Origin: an uncultured Coriobacteriaceae bacterium
GTDB lineage: Bacteria; Actinomycetota; Coriobacteriia; Coriobacteriales; Eggerthellaceae
Assembly (NCBI GenBank): GCA_900550385.1
Contig: URRZ01000025.1
Coordinates: forward strand, 1-22,920
Reading direction: 5' to 3'
DNA: 22,920 nt
A program made the translations under genes and the position numbers. Of the stretch, positions 6,610 to 14,101 are shown piece by piece (within the stretch, counting starts at the first letter, position 1; each line of letters starts with the position of its first letter). Under the pieces are notes generated by a model. It made no database searches and was not told the origin of the DNA. It saw only the letters and a list, made by a program, of their open reading frames with translations.

Positions 6610-9540
6610 GTGGAACGTTCTGGATTCGAATATGGCGTTGAAAGCCTATTGGTCGATTCGCTGTACGCAGGGTATATCGACTCTTCTCACGAAGCCGATC
6701 CCCGCTATCTGCCTCGCTTCATTTCCAACGATCCTCAAACGGCGACCAACTTGCTATCCGTCCTTACGCGGCAGCTGAAGGAATGCATCCGCTTCGATTT
6801 CGCGGTTGCATTTGTCGCGAACGGAGGGTTGCAAACCTTGGTTGAAACGCTCCAGGAACTGCGCGATAAGGGAGTTTCGGGGAGGATTCTCACATCGACC
6901 TACCTCAACTTCAATAATCCAAGCTCGTTGCGGAAGCTCCTCGAATATCCAAACATCGAAACGCGCATATTCCAAGGCAACATGCATTCGAAGGGCTATT
7001 TCTTCGCGAAAAACGACGTCGACGCCCTCATCATCGGAAGCGCCAATCTGACGCAAACGGCGCTTCTGCAGAACCGCGAGTGGAACGTCATGCTCCAGTC
7101 CCTCGACAAGGGGGACATGCTTTTGCGCGCGCACCATGAATTCGATGCCTTGTGGGACGATCCCCAAACCGTTCCGCTCAGCGAATCGTGGATACGGGAG
7201 TATGAGAAGTATCGCAAGGATCATGTCCGACGCCAGAGCAACGCGAAACCTTTCAAGCGAATTGGGGCGAAAGCGGACGCGGATGGCTCGACGATAGCGT
7301 CTTCGTCTTCAGGAGACGAGATCACTCCGAACAAAATGCAGAAGAGCGCCCTTGCGTCGCTCGAAAAGCTCCATGCGAGCAATACCCCCCGCGCATTGCT
7401 CGTTTCGGCGACGGGAACGGGCAAAACGTACCTTTCTGCATTCGACGTGCTTGCCACAAAGCCGAAACGAGTGCTATTCATCTCGCATCGCAAGCGCATT
7501 CTGGAGGCGTCGCTGGAGAGTTTCATCCGCGTTTTGGGCGACGCTTATTCGTATTCGATCTACGGGACACCGTCATGGAATCCGGATTGCACGTGCGCTT
7601 TTGCGATGATGGGGATGCTTGCGAAGCATCTAGACTGTTTCGAGCCGGATCGCTTCGACTACATCGTCATCGACGAGGCTCATCGAGCAGGCGCCGAATC
7701 TTATCGAAAGATTATCGACTACTTCCGCCCTGCTTTTTTGCTCGGCATGACCGCAACGCCGTCTCGAACCGACCAGCAAGATGTGTACGCAATCTTCAAT
7801 CATGTGATCGCCTATCGCATCACGCTTCAAGACGCCCTCAGCAACGACATGCTCTGCCCATTCCACTATTTCGGAATACACGACTTAGAGATAGGCGATC
7901 GGAAAATGGATGATGTCGGCGCATTCGCGAAGCTGACGTCGGAAGAGCGCGTTAAACATGTCATAGATCAGATCGAAGCCTACACGGTCGACAAGGAGAA
8001 AATACGCGGCATAGTGTTTTGCTCGCGGAACGATGAAGCTCGGGAATTGTCGATGCGCTTCAACGAGCATGGATACCGCACCCTTGCCTTGAGCGGGTCC
8101 GATTCGGACAAGGAGCGTAATGGCGCTATAGAGATGCTCGAGGCGGGGGATTTGGATTACATCTTCACCGTGGACATCTTTAACGAAGGCATCGACATCC
8201 CCTCGCTCAATCAGATCATCATGCTGCGTCGGACGGAATCTCCCGTCGTTTTCATCCAGCAACTCGGCAGAGGGCTTAGGCAGTACGAGAAAAAGGAATA
8301 CACTCTCGTTCTCGATTTCATAGGCAACTATCAGAAGAACTACTTCATTCCTATTGCGCTTTCGGGCGATCGTACGTACAACAAGGACACGTTGCGCGCC
8401 TTTGTGAAGGAGAGCAACGTGTTGATGCCGGGTTGTTGCACCGTGACGTTCGACCAGGTGGCGGAATCTCGAATATTCGCATCCATCGATGAAGGGCGTT
8501 TCACGGAAGTGAAGCTTATCCGGGAGGAGTACGAGCAGCTCAAACGCGAATTGGGGAGAATTCCCCGTTTGGCCGACTTCGATGAGAACGAGGCGATCGA
8601 TCCGCTTCTGATTTTCAAGAAATTCGGTTCGTACCATGCCTTCCTCGCGAAATACGAGAAAGATTATCGGATCCACTTTTCCGAGGGCAAGTGCGATATC
8701 TTGAAATTCGTTTCGCGGAAGCTCGCCAACGGGAAGCGGGCGACCGAGCTGCTGCTTCTTCAGGAGTTGGTCGAGCAGAGCCAGGATGGCGGTCGCATCG
8801 ACTCTCGTCGGCTGCTCTCCGGTGAAAGCGCGGATTTGCGTGCGATTGCGCTGCGGGTTCTCGACGGTTCGTTCTTCTCGGGCGTTGCTCCAAAAACGAT
8901 GTCGATGATCGTCTTTGAAAACGGCGAGCTTGAGCTTAGCGCATCGTTCGAGCGAGCGCTTGAGGACGAGGCGTTCCGAGAGCAGCTTCTAGAGGCGATC
9001 CAGTTTGGCTTGGCGCGGCATTCTAAACAGTATTCCGATACCTATCGGGAAACCGATTTCGTGCTGTACAGGAAGTACACTTACGAGGAAGTTTGCCGTC
9101 TGCTGAACTGGGAAAAGCAAATCAACGCCAACAGCATCGGCGGATATTGGTACGACAAGAGGTCGAACACAACGCCGATTTTCATAAACTACGATAAGGA
9201 TCCGGATATCAGCGAAAGCATAAAATACCATGATCGATTCGTCTCGAACGGCGAGATAGTTGCTCTTTCCAAGCAGCCTCGAACGATGGAGTCTCCTGAG
9301 ATACAGCGCCTGCTCGGCTGGCCAGAAAACGGAATGAAGTCATACCTTTTCGTCCGGAAGAACAAGGATGACAAGGAGGGCAAGGAGTTTTATTTCCTGG
9401 GTGAGGTTTATCCGGTGGGCGAGAAGGGCTTCAAGGAAACCACCATGCCCAATACAACGAAATCGGTGGTCGAGATTACCTATCGCCTGGAAACGCCGGT
9501 GCGCGCCGATATCTACGATTATCTGACGAGCGACATCTAG
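6610..9540 (+). CDS. PLD-like nuclease + SF2 helicase + DUF3427 protein
   Basis: A 976-aa predicted DNA-processing machine. The N-terminal domain (to about residue 200) is phospholipase-D-like, with one HxK motif (His126, Lys128 in NMHSKGYFF) and IIGSANLTQTAL at 141-152, as in PLD-type nucleases. A superfamily 2 helicase follows: Walker A SATGTGKT (266-273), DEAH (355-358), TAT (381-383), IVFCSRN (468-474) and motif VI QLGRGLRQ (551-558). The rest (about 620-976, ending RLETPVRADIYDYLTSDI) corresponds to DUF3427, a C-terminal domain of helicases of this type. Translation starts at GTG 6610 with AGGGAG 7 bp upstream. It has its own promoter and converges on the NUDIX gene (25 bp between stops). 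A single HxK motif implies the PLD domain works as a dimer. A defence role is inferred from architecture and neighbours. Confidence 0.9.
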   Translation: MERSGFEYGVESLLVDSLYAGYIDSSHEADPRYLPRFISNDPQTATNLLSVLTRQLKECIRFDFAVAFVANGGLQTLVETLQELRDKGVSGRILTSTYLNFNNPSSLRKLLEYPNIETRIFQGNMHSKGYFFAKNDVDALIIGSANLTQTALLQNREWNVMLQSLDKGDMLLRAHHEFDALWDDPQTVPLSESWIREYEKYRKDHVRRQSNAKPFKRIGAKADADGSTIASSSSGDEITPNKMQKSALASLEKLHASNTPRALLVSATGTGKTYLSAFDVLATKPKRVLFISHRKRILEASLESFIRVLGDAYSYSIYGTPSWNPDCTCAFAMMGMLAKHLDCFEPDRFDYIVIDEAHRAGAESYRKIIDYFRPAFLLGMTATPSRTDQQDVYAIFNHVIAYRITLQDALSNDMLCPFHYFGIHDLEIGDRKMDDVGAFAKLTSEERVKHVIDQIEAYTVDKEKIRGIVFCSRNDEARELSMRFNEHGYRTLALSGSDSDKERNGAIEMLEAGDLDYIFTVDIFNEGIDIPSLNQIIMLRRTESPVVFIQQLGRGLRQYEKKEYTLVLDFIGNYQKNYFIPIALSGDRTYNKDTLRAFVKESNVLMPGCCTVTFDQVAESRIFASIDEGRFTEVKLIREEYEQLKRELGRIPRLADFDENEAIDPLLIFKKFGSYHAFLAKYEKDYRIHFSEGKCDILKFVSRKLANGKRATELLLLQELVEQSQDGGRIDSRRLLSGESADLRAIALRVLDGSFFSGVAPKTMSMIVFENGELELSASFERALEDEAFREQLLEAIQFGLARHSKQYSDTYRETDFVLYRKYTYEEVCRLLNWEKQINANSIGGYWYDKRSNTTPIFINYDKDPDISESIKYHDRFVSNGEIVALSKQPRTMESPEIQRLLGWPENGMKSYLFVRKNKDDKEGKEFYFLGEVYPVGEKGFKETTMPNTTKSVVEITYRLETPVRADIYDYLTSDI

Positions 9541-9565
9541 CGTTTCTGGGGCGGCGAATGATCGC

Positions 9566-10000
9566 TTACGAAACAAGACCTGCTTCTAGAATGGCGTCAA
9601 CCACTTTCGTATCGGCGGGGAGCCAATCGACGGAGTTGATTTTCTCGGAATCGAGCCATTTCGCGGCATGGTGCTCTAGCAGCGTGATGTGATCTTCCAG
9701 CAGAGAGCAGACGTAGCAACGCATGGAGAGGTGGAACGTTTCATAATCGTGCTCGACGGTGACGAGGTGGCGTTTGACCGCTATGTCGACATTGAGCTCT
9801 TCGTGGATTTCCCGGACGATGGCTTCTTCGGGCGTTTCGTTCGGTTCGACTTTGCCTCCGGGAAACTCCCATCCGCCTTCGAACTCGCCATAGCCGCGCT
9901 GCGTTGCCAATATGCTTCCGTCGCGTTCGATGATCGCCGCAACTACCCGAATGGTCCGTTTCTGTTCCGCCATCGCTCCAGCCTGTTCCCTATGATGCAT
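9566..10000 (-). CDS. NUDIX hydrolase, MutT-like (d)NTP pyrophosphohydrolase
   Basis: Hydrolyses a nucleoside triphosphate, often an oxidised or otherwise non-canonical one, to the monophosphate and pyrophosphate. The NUDIX box runs from Gly49: GGKVEPNETPEEAIVREIHE, then ELNV, with the catalytic REIHEE intact; the usual Gly near the end is Asn70. The upstream part ATQRGYGEFEGGWEFPGGK is typical of the MutT/CtpA-like group. Two starts are possible. ATG 10000 has TGGAG 5 bp upstream. ATG 9973 (nine residues shorter) begins right at the conserved MAEQKRTIRVVAA and would suit a promoter TTGCCC-17-TAGACT (-10 at 10015-10010). Its tail-to-tail pairing with the helicase gene suggests shared business in nucleic acid quality or defence; the substrate is not known. 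Confidence 0.9.
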   Translation of the reverse strand: MHHREQAGAMAEQKRTIRVVAAIIERDGSILATQRGYGEFEGGWEFPGGKVEPNETPEEAIVREIHEELNVDIAVKRHLVTVEHDYETFHLSMRCYVCSLLEDHITLLEHHAAKWLDSEKINSVDWLPADTKVVDAILEAGLVS

Positions 10001-10089
10001 AGCCGCTCCAGTCTAGCGCAATCGAGAAATCGGGGCAAAGGGCGCTATCCGATGTCGTGGGGTTTCTCTTTCGCTGACTTGCGGCTAAG

Positions 10090-10108
10090 AAGAGCGAGGG
10101 CTCTTTCT
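10090..10108 (-). terminator. Small hairpin between vapC and the NUDIX gene
   Basis: Inverted repeat AAGAGC (10090-10095) and GCTCTT (10100-10105) with loop GAGG. It lies in the 244-bp gap (10001-10244) between the VapC stop and the NUDIX start, about 140 bp beyond the VapC stop. Short T runs flank it on both strands. It is a weak terminator candidate for the vapBC transcript. I see no gene in this gap. Confidence 0.25.
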
Positions 10109-10244
10109 GGCTTCGTGGAGCATGCCGTTCGAACAAGCGAGGCGCCGTAGGGTTTGCAACGCATCGGGTAGGGTGTCTTTCGACGGTGGGGCAGTCGCAT
10201 CGCTGCTGTCGAAAGCCCGTTCCGGAGCGGATCTTCTCAAGCGC

Positions 10245-10649
10245 CTACGCCGGGAAAACGCACGCTTCCCCGTAGCTTTGGATGTCTTCGTTGTTCGTGA
10301 GGAACAGCATCCCCTCGCGCTTCGCCTGGGCGAGCATCATGCGGTCGAACGGGTCCACGTGCGGCTTCGTCATGGCGCCCTGCTTCAGGGTCTCCAACGT
10401 CGCCACGTGGTTTGCCGTCACGGGCACCTCCGCGAAGCCCGACTTCCGGCACAGATCCTGCAGCTGCCTGCCGGAGACGGGCATCAGGTCGGGGTGCGCT
10501 GCGTGCTTGATCGACGCTTCCCAAATCGCCGCCGAGCTGTAGCAGACGGCGTTCTTCTCGCTCTGGATGACCTCGCGGGTGATCTGCGGCAGGTCGGGGT
10601 CGTCGGCAAGGACCATGAGGAGAACGGGGGTGTCTAGTAGAAGTTTCAT
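10245..10649 (-). CDS. vapC: PIN-domain toxin, VapC-like
   Basis: Ribonuclease toxin of a type II toxin-antitoxin pair. The 134-aa protein has the PIN-domain acidic residues in the expected order: Asp6 in MKLLLDTPVLL, Glu44 in IWEASIK, the pair in HVDPFDRMMLAQA, and Asn/Asp in LFLTNNEDIQSYG. The short central helix set fits the PIN group often paired with Phd-type antitoxins. Its ATG overlaps the antitoxin stop by 4 bp (ATGA at 10649-10646), so the toxin depends on translation of the antitoxin. Residue order and length give no sign of damage. The RNA target is unknown; VapC toxins commonly cut tRNA or rRNA. Confidence 0.88.
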   Translation of the reverse strand: MKLLLDTPVLLMVLADDPDLPQITREVIQSEKNAVCYSSAAIWEASIKHAAHPDLMPVSGRQLQDLCRKSGFAEVPVTANHVATLETLKQGAMTKPHVDPFDRMMLAQAKREGMLFLTNNEDIQSYGEACVFPA

Positions 10650-10891
10650 CTGGCTGCTCCGAACAACGCGGCTATTTCGGCTGCCGTTTCAGGCGAGTCC
10701 CATCCGTCCCGGTAGAGCGCCATGCCCTTCGCAGCGCCGATTCGCTGCTCGGGGGATTCCCTCATCAAAACGATGCGCGCGACCGGCGCGCCGTTCCGGG
10801 TGAGCACGACTTGCTCCTCGCTCCCATCCTCAAGCTGGCGGACGAGTTCCGGCAGGTCTTCCTGCGCCTCAAGCAAGTCCACGTGCGCCAT
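10646..10891 (-). CDS. Phd/YefM-family antitoxin of the VapC-like toxin
   Basis: An 81-aa antitoxin with the Phd-type N-terminal DNA-binding fold: MAHVDLLEAQEDLPELVRQL, then EQVVLTRNGAPVARIVLM. The C-terminal part (EQRIGAAKGMALYRDGWDSP) is the toxin-binding tail. The frame stays open far upstream, but homology begins at ATG 10891, and a GGTGG-like ribosome site lies 5 bp before it. A -10-like TACAAT on this strand lies at 10939-10934 with no clear -35. The stop overlaps the toxin start by 4 bp. Phd proteins repress their own promoter together with the toxin; I could not identify a clear operator palindrome in 10892-10960. Confidence 0.85.
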   Translation of the reverse strand: MAHVDLLEAQEDLPELVRQLEDGSEEQVVLTRNGAPVARIVLMRESPEQRIGAAKGMALYRDGWDSPETAAEIAALFGAAR

Positions 10892-10966
10892 GCTGTCCAC
10901 CCGCCTCCGTCTCGGTTCCGGCTGCCTGGCCCTATTGTACCAAGGTTCCAAGCGCGTCCGCGCCGC

Positions 10967-10995
10967 TTCGCCGACCTCTCCGTCCAAGCTATAAT
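10967..10995 (+). promoter_or_regulatory. Promoter of the Sel1-repeat gene
   Basis: A consensus -10 TATAAT lies at 10990-10995, with a weak -35 TTCGCC at 10967-10972 and 17-bp spacing. The start codon is 71 bp downstream of the -10 element. It lies back-to-back with the antitoxin promoter region, so the two units are divergent. Confidence 0.45.
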
Positions 10996-11065
10996 CGACT
11001 TGCGCCATGATCCCCGAAACGGGCCGACCGCCCGATGGGGCATCGTTTAGAAGGAGGCTTCCGCC

Positions 11066-12112
11066 ATGAGCGACGACAAGACGAAGTGCCCGGCGTGCGG
11101 CTCCGCGAACGTCGCGAGCATCCTGTACGGGTACCCCGCCCTCACCGACGAGCTCAAGGGTCAGATCGATGCGGGCGAGGTGATCTTGGGCGGCCGCAGC
11201 ATCACGCTGGACAAGAAGATGCCCAATTTCGAATGCCGGGATTGCGGCGCCCGCTTCACGCGCGCGGAGGCGGGCAAGCCCTCGCCGCGCGCCTACTTCG
11301 CCGAGGGGGACCTCGCATGGCTGCAGCGCTTGGCTGAATACGGCGCCCCCGGCTGCGAGCCCTTCACCGACGACGAGGAGGAGGCGGAGGCGTGCGCCGA
11401 CGTCGCCCGCGCCGTGCTCGATCGGCGCTTCGGCTCCCTTGTTGCCTGCGTGCAGGAGCATGGCCGGGTGCTCGGCCGCTCCCGGGCGCTCGCGAAAGCC
11501 CTCACGATGGGATTGGAGTACGGCACCGTCTGCGGGAACGGCCCCTGCGCCACGGAACTCGGCGCCCTGTACTACAACGGCGAGGCGGTGGGGCAGGACT
11601 ACGCCGCCGCGCAGAAATGGTACGAGCGGGGCGAGGAGCTCGGCGAGATACAGTCGATCATCAACTTGGGTTACATCTACGAGTACGGGCGCAACGGCGA
11701 GCGCGACCAACGTAAGGCTTACATGCAATACGCCAAGGCCGCCGCGCTGGACAACGCGCCCGAGGCCATCTACAAGATGGGCGACGTCCACAGCCGGGGC
11801 AGGCTGGGCGGATCCGACAAGGCGCTGGCCTACCGCCTCTACGAGCGAAGCCTTTCCGTGGCGCAGCAGCGGGGCGACCTCGCCAACGCCTCGCAGGCGG
11901 CGCTTCGCGTGGCCGGGTTCATCGGCGACGAGGAGAACGAGCGCTACGGCGCGCCTTACGACCCCTTCCGCGCGCTCGAGCTCTACCAGCTTGCGGAGCG
12001 CGGCCTGCGGCTGGACATCGCCAACGGCCTGACCTACTACCGCCGCCGCCTCACCGAGGTGCTGAAGAGCCAGGAGAGCATGCGCGGCAAGCTCACGTTC
12101 TTCCTCCGCTAG
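11066..12112 (+). CDS. Zinc-ribbon and Sel1-repeat (TPR-like) protein
   Basis: Cytoplasmic protein of 348 aa, probably an adaptor for protein-protein contacts. The N-terminus has a zinc ribbon made of CPAC (Cys8, Cys11) and CRDC (Cys57, Cys60), with a structured insert between the knuckles. Residues about 160-275 carry three Sel1-like repeats, with signatures such as ELGALYYNGEAVGQDYAAA, INLGYIYEYGRNG and YKMGDVHSRGRLGG, each followed by an A-x-x-x-Y/W-Y helix. No signal peptide or membrane segment is visible. AAGGAGG lies 8 bp before the ATG, a strong site. The SRAP gene starts 18 bp after the stop, so the two are likely cotranscribed. The client of the repeats is unknown. Confidence 0.85.
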   Translation: MSDDKTKCPACGSANVASILYGYPALTDELKGQIDAGEVILGGRSITLDKKMPNFECRDCGARFTRAEAGKPSPRAYFAEGDLAWLQRLAEYGAPGCEPFTDDEEEAEACADVARAVLDRRFGSLVACVQEHGRVLGRSRALAKALTMGLEYGTVCGNGPCATELGALYYNGEAVGQDYAAAQKWYERGEELGEIQSIINLGYIYEYGRNGERDQRKAYMQYAKAAALDNAPEAIYKMGDVHSRGRLGGSDKALAYRLYERSLSVAQQRGDLANASQAALRVAGFIGDEENERYGAPYDPFRALELYQLAERGLRLDIANGLTYYRRRLTEVLKSQESMRGKLTFFLR

Positions 12113-12130
12113 GCACGGGGCGGCGGGCAG

Positions 12131-12790
12131 ATGTGCGGGAAGTTCACGATGCTGGCATGGGACGACGTCCTGGGCGTCGTCCAGGCGCTCGAGGCATCCG
12201 CGCCCTTGAACCTGCAGCCCGACTGGCCCGCCTGCCGCGATGCCGTGCCCGGCAGCGAGGCGTGCGTGGTCGCCGCCGGCTCCGGCGCCCTCGAGCCGCT
12301 TCGGCTGACCTGGGGGTTCCCGCTTTCCGGCTCGGGGAAGCTCGTGTTCAACACCCGCTCGGAGAACGCCGCGTCATCCCCCTTGTGGCGCGACGCGTTC
12401 CTGAACCGGCGCTGCATCGTGCCCGCCTGGGCGTTCTTCGAATCGCACCGGACCGAGACCGAACGCGGCGCGTCCGGGCGCCCGAGGCGCAGGCAGTACC
12501 GCTTCCTGCCCGAGGGCGGGGGCGGCCCGCTGCTGATGGCGGGCATCTGGCAGGACGGGCGCTTCTCCGTTCTGACGTGCGCTCCCGACGATAGGGTACG
12601 GCCGGTCCACGATCGCATGCCGCTGCTGCTTTCCGCGTCATCCGCGCTCGACTGGGCGGCCGGCGCCGCCCCCGAGGAGTGCCGCAGCGCGGTGGCGTTG
12701 GAGGCGAGCACGCAAAGCGGACGCCCGCCCCTCGACGGCGGCGATGGATGCGACGTCGGGGGAGCGGGCGCCCAAATGGCTTTGTTCTAA
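12131..12790 (+). CDS. SRAP-family abasic-site DNA-protein crosslink protein (YedK/HMCES-like)
   Basis: Protects abasic sites in single-stranded DNA by forming a covalent link through Cys2 after removal of the initiator Met. In this 219-aa protein the key residues are all present: Cys2 (MCGKF), Asn74, Arg76 and Glu78 (FNTRSENA), Glu104 (PAWAFFE) and His160 (VRPVHDRMPLLL). Their spacing closely follows E. coli YedK. The segment LLMAGIWQDGRFSVLTCAP is also family-typical. The last 45 residues after SASSALDW are Ala/Gly-rich and do not look like a normal SRAP C-terminus, so this end may have drifted. It follows the Sel1-repeat gene by 18 bp and probably shares its transcript; no LexA-type site was seen in that gap. 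Confidence 0.9.
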   Translation: MCGKFTMLAWDDVLGVVQALEASAPLNLQPDWPACRDAVPGSEACVVAAGSGALEPLRLTWGFPLSGSGKLVFNTRSENAASSPLWRDAFLNRRCIVPAWAFFESHRTETERGASGRPRRRQYRFLPEGGGGPLLMAGIWQDGRFSVLTCAPDDRVRPVHDRMPLLLSASSALDWAAGAAPEECRSAVALEASTQSGRPPLDGGDGCDVGGAGAQMALF

Positions 12791-12810
12791 GGGCGGCTCA
12801 GCCAAGCAGC

Positions 12811-12848
12811 GCGCCGAATCGCGCGGCGCACTTCGGCGCTTCGCCGAA
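12811..12848 (+). terminator. Tandem hairpins in the convergent gap
   Basis: Two GC-rich hairpins sit between the SRAP stop (12790) and the epimerase stop (12862). The first is GCGCCG (12811-12816) with CGGCGC (12824-12829). The second is TTCGGCG (12832-12838), loop CTT, CGCCGAA (12842-12848). Neither has a U tract, so they would be weak or factor-assisted, possibly bidirectional, terminators. Confidence 0.35.
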
Positions 12849-12861
12849 ACGCCGGCTAACC

Positions 12862-13845
12862 CTACCTAGGCTCGTACACGTTGCGGAACGCGTTGAAGGC
12901 CTTGCCCAGGCCCTCGGCCAGCGGGGTGTACTTGAAATCGAACGTGTCGGCCAGCTTCGAGCCGTCGTAGAGCTCGTCCTCCTCCAGCGGGAAGGGCAGC
13001 GGGATGCTCTGGTCGAGCGTCTGGCGCACCGTCACGTCCACCGTCGGGTAGTCGGAGCCCCACCAATCGCGCAGCACCTGGTAGAACAGGTCGTAGGTGA
13101 CCGTCTCGGGCGCCGACACGTTGAACGTCTGGTTGTAGGCGCGCTCGTCGGCGATGCACGCGTCGATGGCGTTGGCCACATCGCCCACGTACACGAAGCT
13201 GAAGTGCGAGGTGGCGTCGGTGATCCGCTCGATGGGCTCGCCCTTCACCAGCTTCTCGACGAACCAGCTCTCGCGCGGGGCGTAGTTGAACGGGCCGTAG
13301 ATGAACGTGGGGCGCAGGACGGTGTAGGGGATGCCGTGATCGTTGCAGGCGTGGATGAGCTCGGTCTCCAGCTTCGCTTTATCGTTGCAGTAGCGGTAGA
13401 TGGAGTCGTCGGTGGACTGCGCGTACAGCTCGGCGGTCTGGCTGGCGTTGCCGCAGCAGCGCTGGGTGACGGCGTCCTTCTCGGACTCGTACATCAGGGG
13501 GTCGCCCTCCTTCTTCACGCCGCCGTCGTGCACGTAGACGCTGGCGGTGCTCACGTAGATGTACTGCCCGATGCGGTCGGCCAGCGCGTCGACCACCGGC
13601 TTGATGTCGCCGGGCGCGTAGGCGCACAGGTCCACCACCGCATCGAACTTGATGTCGGGCAGGATGCCCGCCATGGTCTCTACGTCGTGGCGCTCGCAGC
13701 GGTACTCGTGGACGCCCGCCTTGTTCAGCGGCATGTTCCCGCGGTTGACCACGTGCAGCTCGGGGTCGCCCTTTTGCGACGAGAAAATGCTGAACACCCT
13801 TCCAACGAAATAGCTTCCGCCTATGACCAGGACCTGCTTCGCCAT
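12862..13845 (-). CDS. Atypical SDR NAD-dependent epimerase/dehydratase family protein
   Basis: Rossmann-fold oxidoreductase or epimerase of 327 aa. The nucleotide-binding turn is GGSYFVGR (residues 9-16), the GGxxFxG form of atypical extended SDRs. VSTASVYVHDGG (98-109) holds the active-site Ser/Thr region, and YCNDK (Tyr152, Lys156) is the YxxxK catalytic pair. RPTFIYGP (178-185) and SFVYVGDVANAI are typical of the extended SDR substrate half. The start at 13845 is set by GGAGG 5 bp upstream and by the family N-terminus MAKQVLVIGG; the open frame continues upstream without homology. The substrate is unknown; close relatives act on nucleotide sugars or serve as RNA-binding chloroplast-type SDRs. 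It is divergent from the molybdenum enzyme operon. Confidence 0.85.
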   Translation of the reverse strand: MAKQVLVIGGSYFVGRVFSIFSSQKGDPELHVVNRGNMPLNKAGVHEYRCERHDVETMAGILPDIKFDAVVDLCAYAPGDIKPVVDALADRIGQYIYVSTASVYVHDGGVKKEGDPLMYESEKDAVTQRCCGNASQTAELYAQSTDDSIYRYCNDKAKLETELIHACNDHGIPYTVLRPTFIYGPFNYAPRESWFVEKLVKGEPIERITDATSHFSFVYVGDVANAIDACIADERAYNQTFNVSAPETVTYDLFYQVLRDWWGSDYPTVDVTVRQTLDQSIPLPFPLEEDELYDGSKLADTFDFKYTPLAEGLGKAFNAFRNVYEPR

Positions 13846-13876
13846 GCCAGCCTCCTTGCGTTTTCGCATCGGTTTT

Positions 13877-13901
13877 CGGCGCCAAGCGGATCTTGGCGCC
13901 G
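13877..13901. promoter_or_regulatory. Perfect 10-bp inverted repeat in the divergent promoter region
   Basis: CGGCGCCAAG (13877-13886), 5-bp spacer CGGAT, CTTGGCGCCG (13892-13901). It lies 31 bp from the epimerase start and about 200 bp from the molybdenum enzyme start. No U tract follows on either strand. It could be an operator for a dimeric regulator of one or both genes, or a hairpin in the epimerase leader. Confidence 0.5.
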
Positions 13902-14028
13902 GCACGACTTTACCGCGCAAGGCGCCCTGCGATAAAGCCCTCCGGCGCGTTTCGCGGAAAACGGGTGCGATGCATCCAATTTCGAAGGCGCCGACGGGTG
14001 CGCGATGCCGATGCGCGCCCATTCGGCA

Positions 14029-14057
14029 TTGCGTTCGCGCGGCGGCCCTGCGACAAT
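14029..14057 (+). promoter_or_regulatory. Possible promoter of the molybdenum enzyme operon
   Basis: TTGCGT (14029-14034) and GACAAT (14052-14057) are 17 bp apart, with the ATG 44 bp beyond the -10. Both hexamers are imperfect, so a regulated promoter is likely if it is real. Confidence 0.35.
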
Positions 14058-14101
14058 CTTGCTGCATCAATCGTCGCAACCGGGGAGAAAGGACGATTGC
14101 C

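Noticed and set aside
10892..11791. Upstream extension of the Phd-type antitoxin to a 381-aa protein
   Set aside because: The extension is antisense to the Sel1-repeat gene, has no family similarity and would bury the antitoxin promoter; homology begins at 10891.
12679..13935. Long open frame on + opposite the SDR gene
   Set aside because: It is the antisense of a gene with clear SDR motifs and a good ribosome site; its product is Val/Gly/Arg/His-rich with no family motif, as expected in GC-rich DNA.
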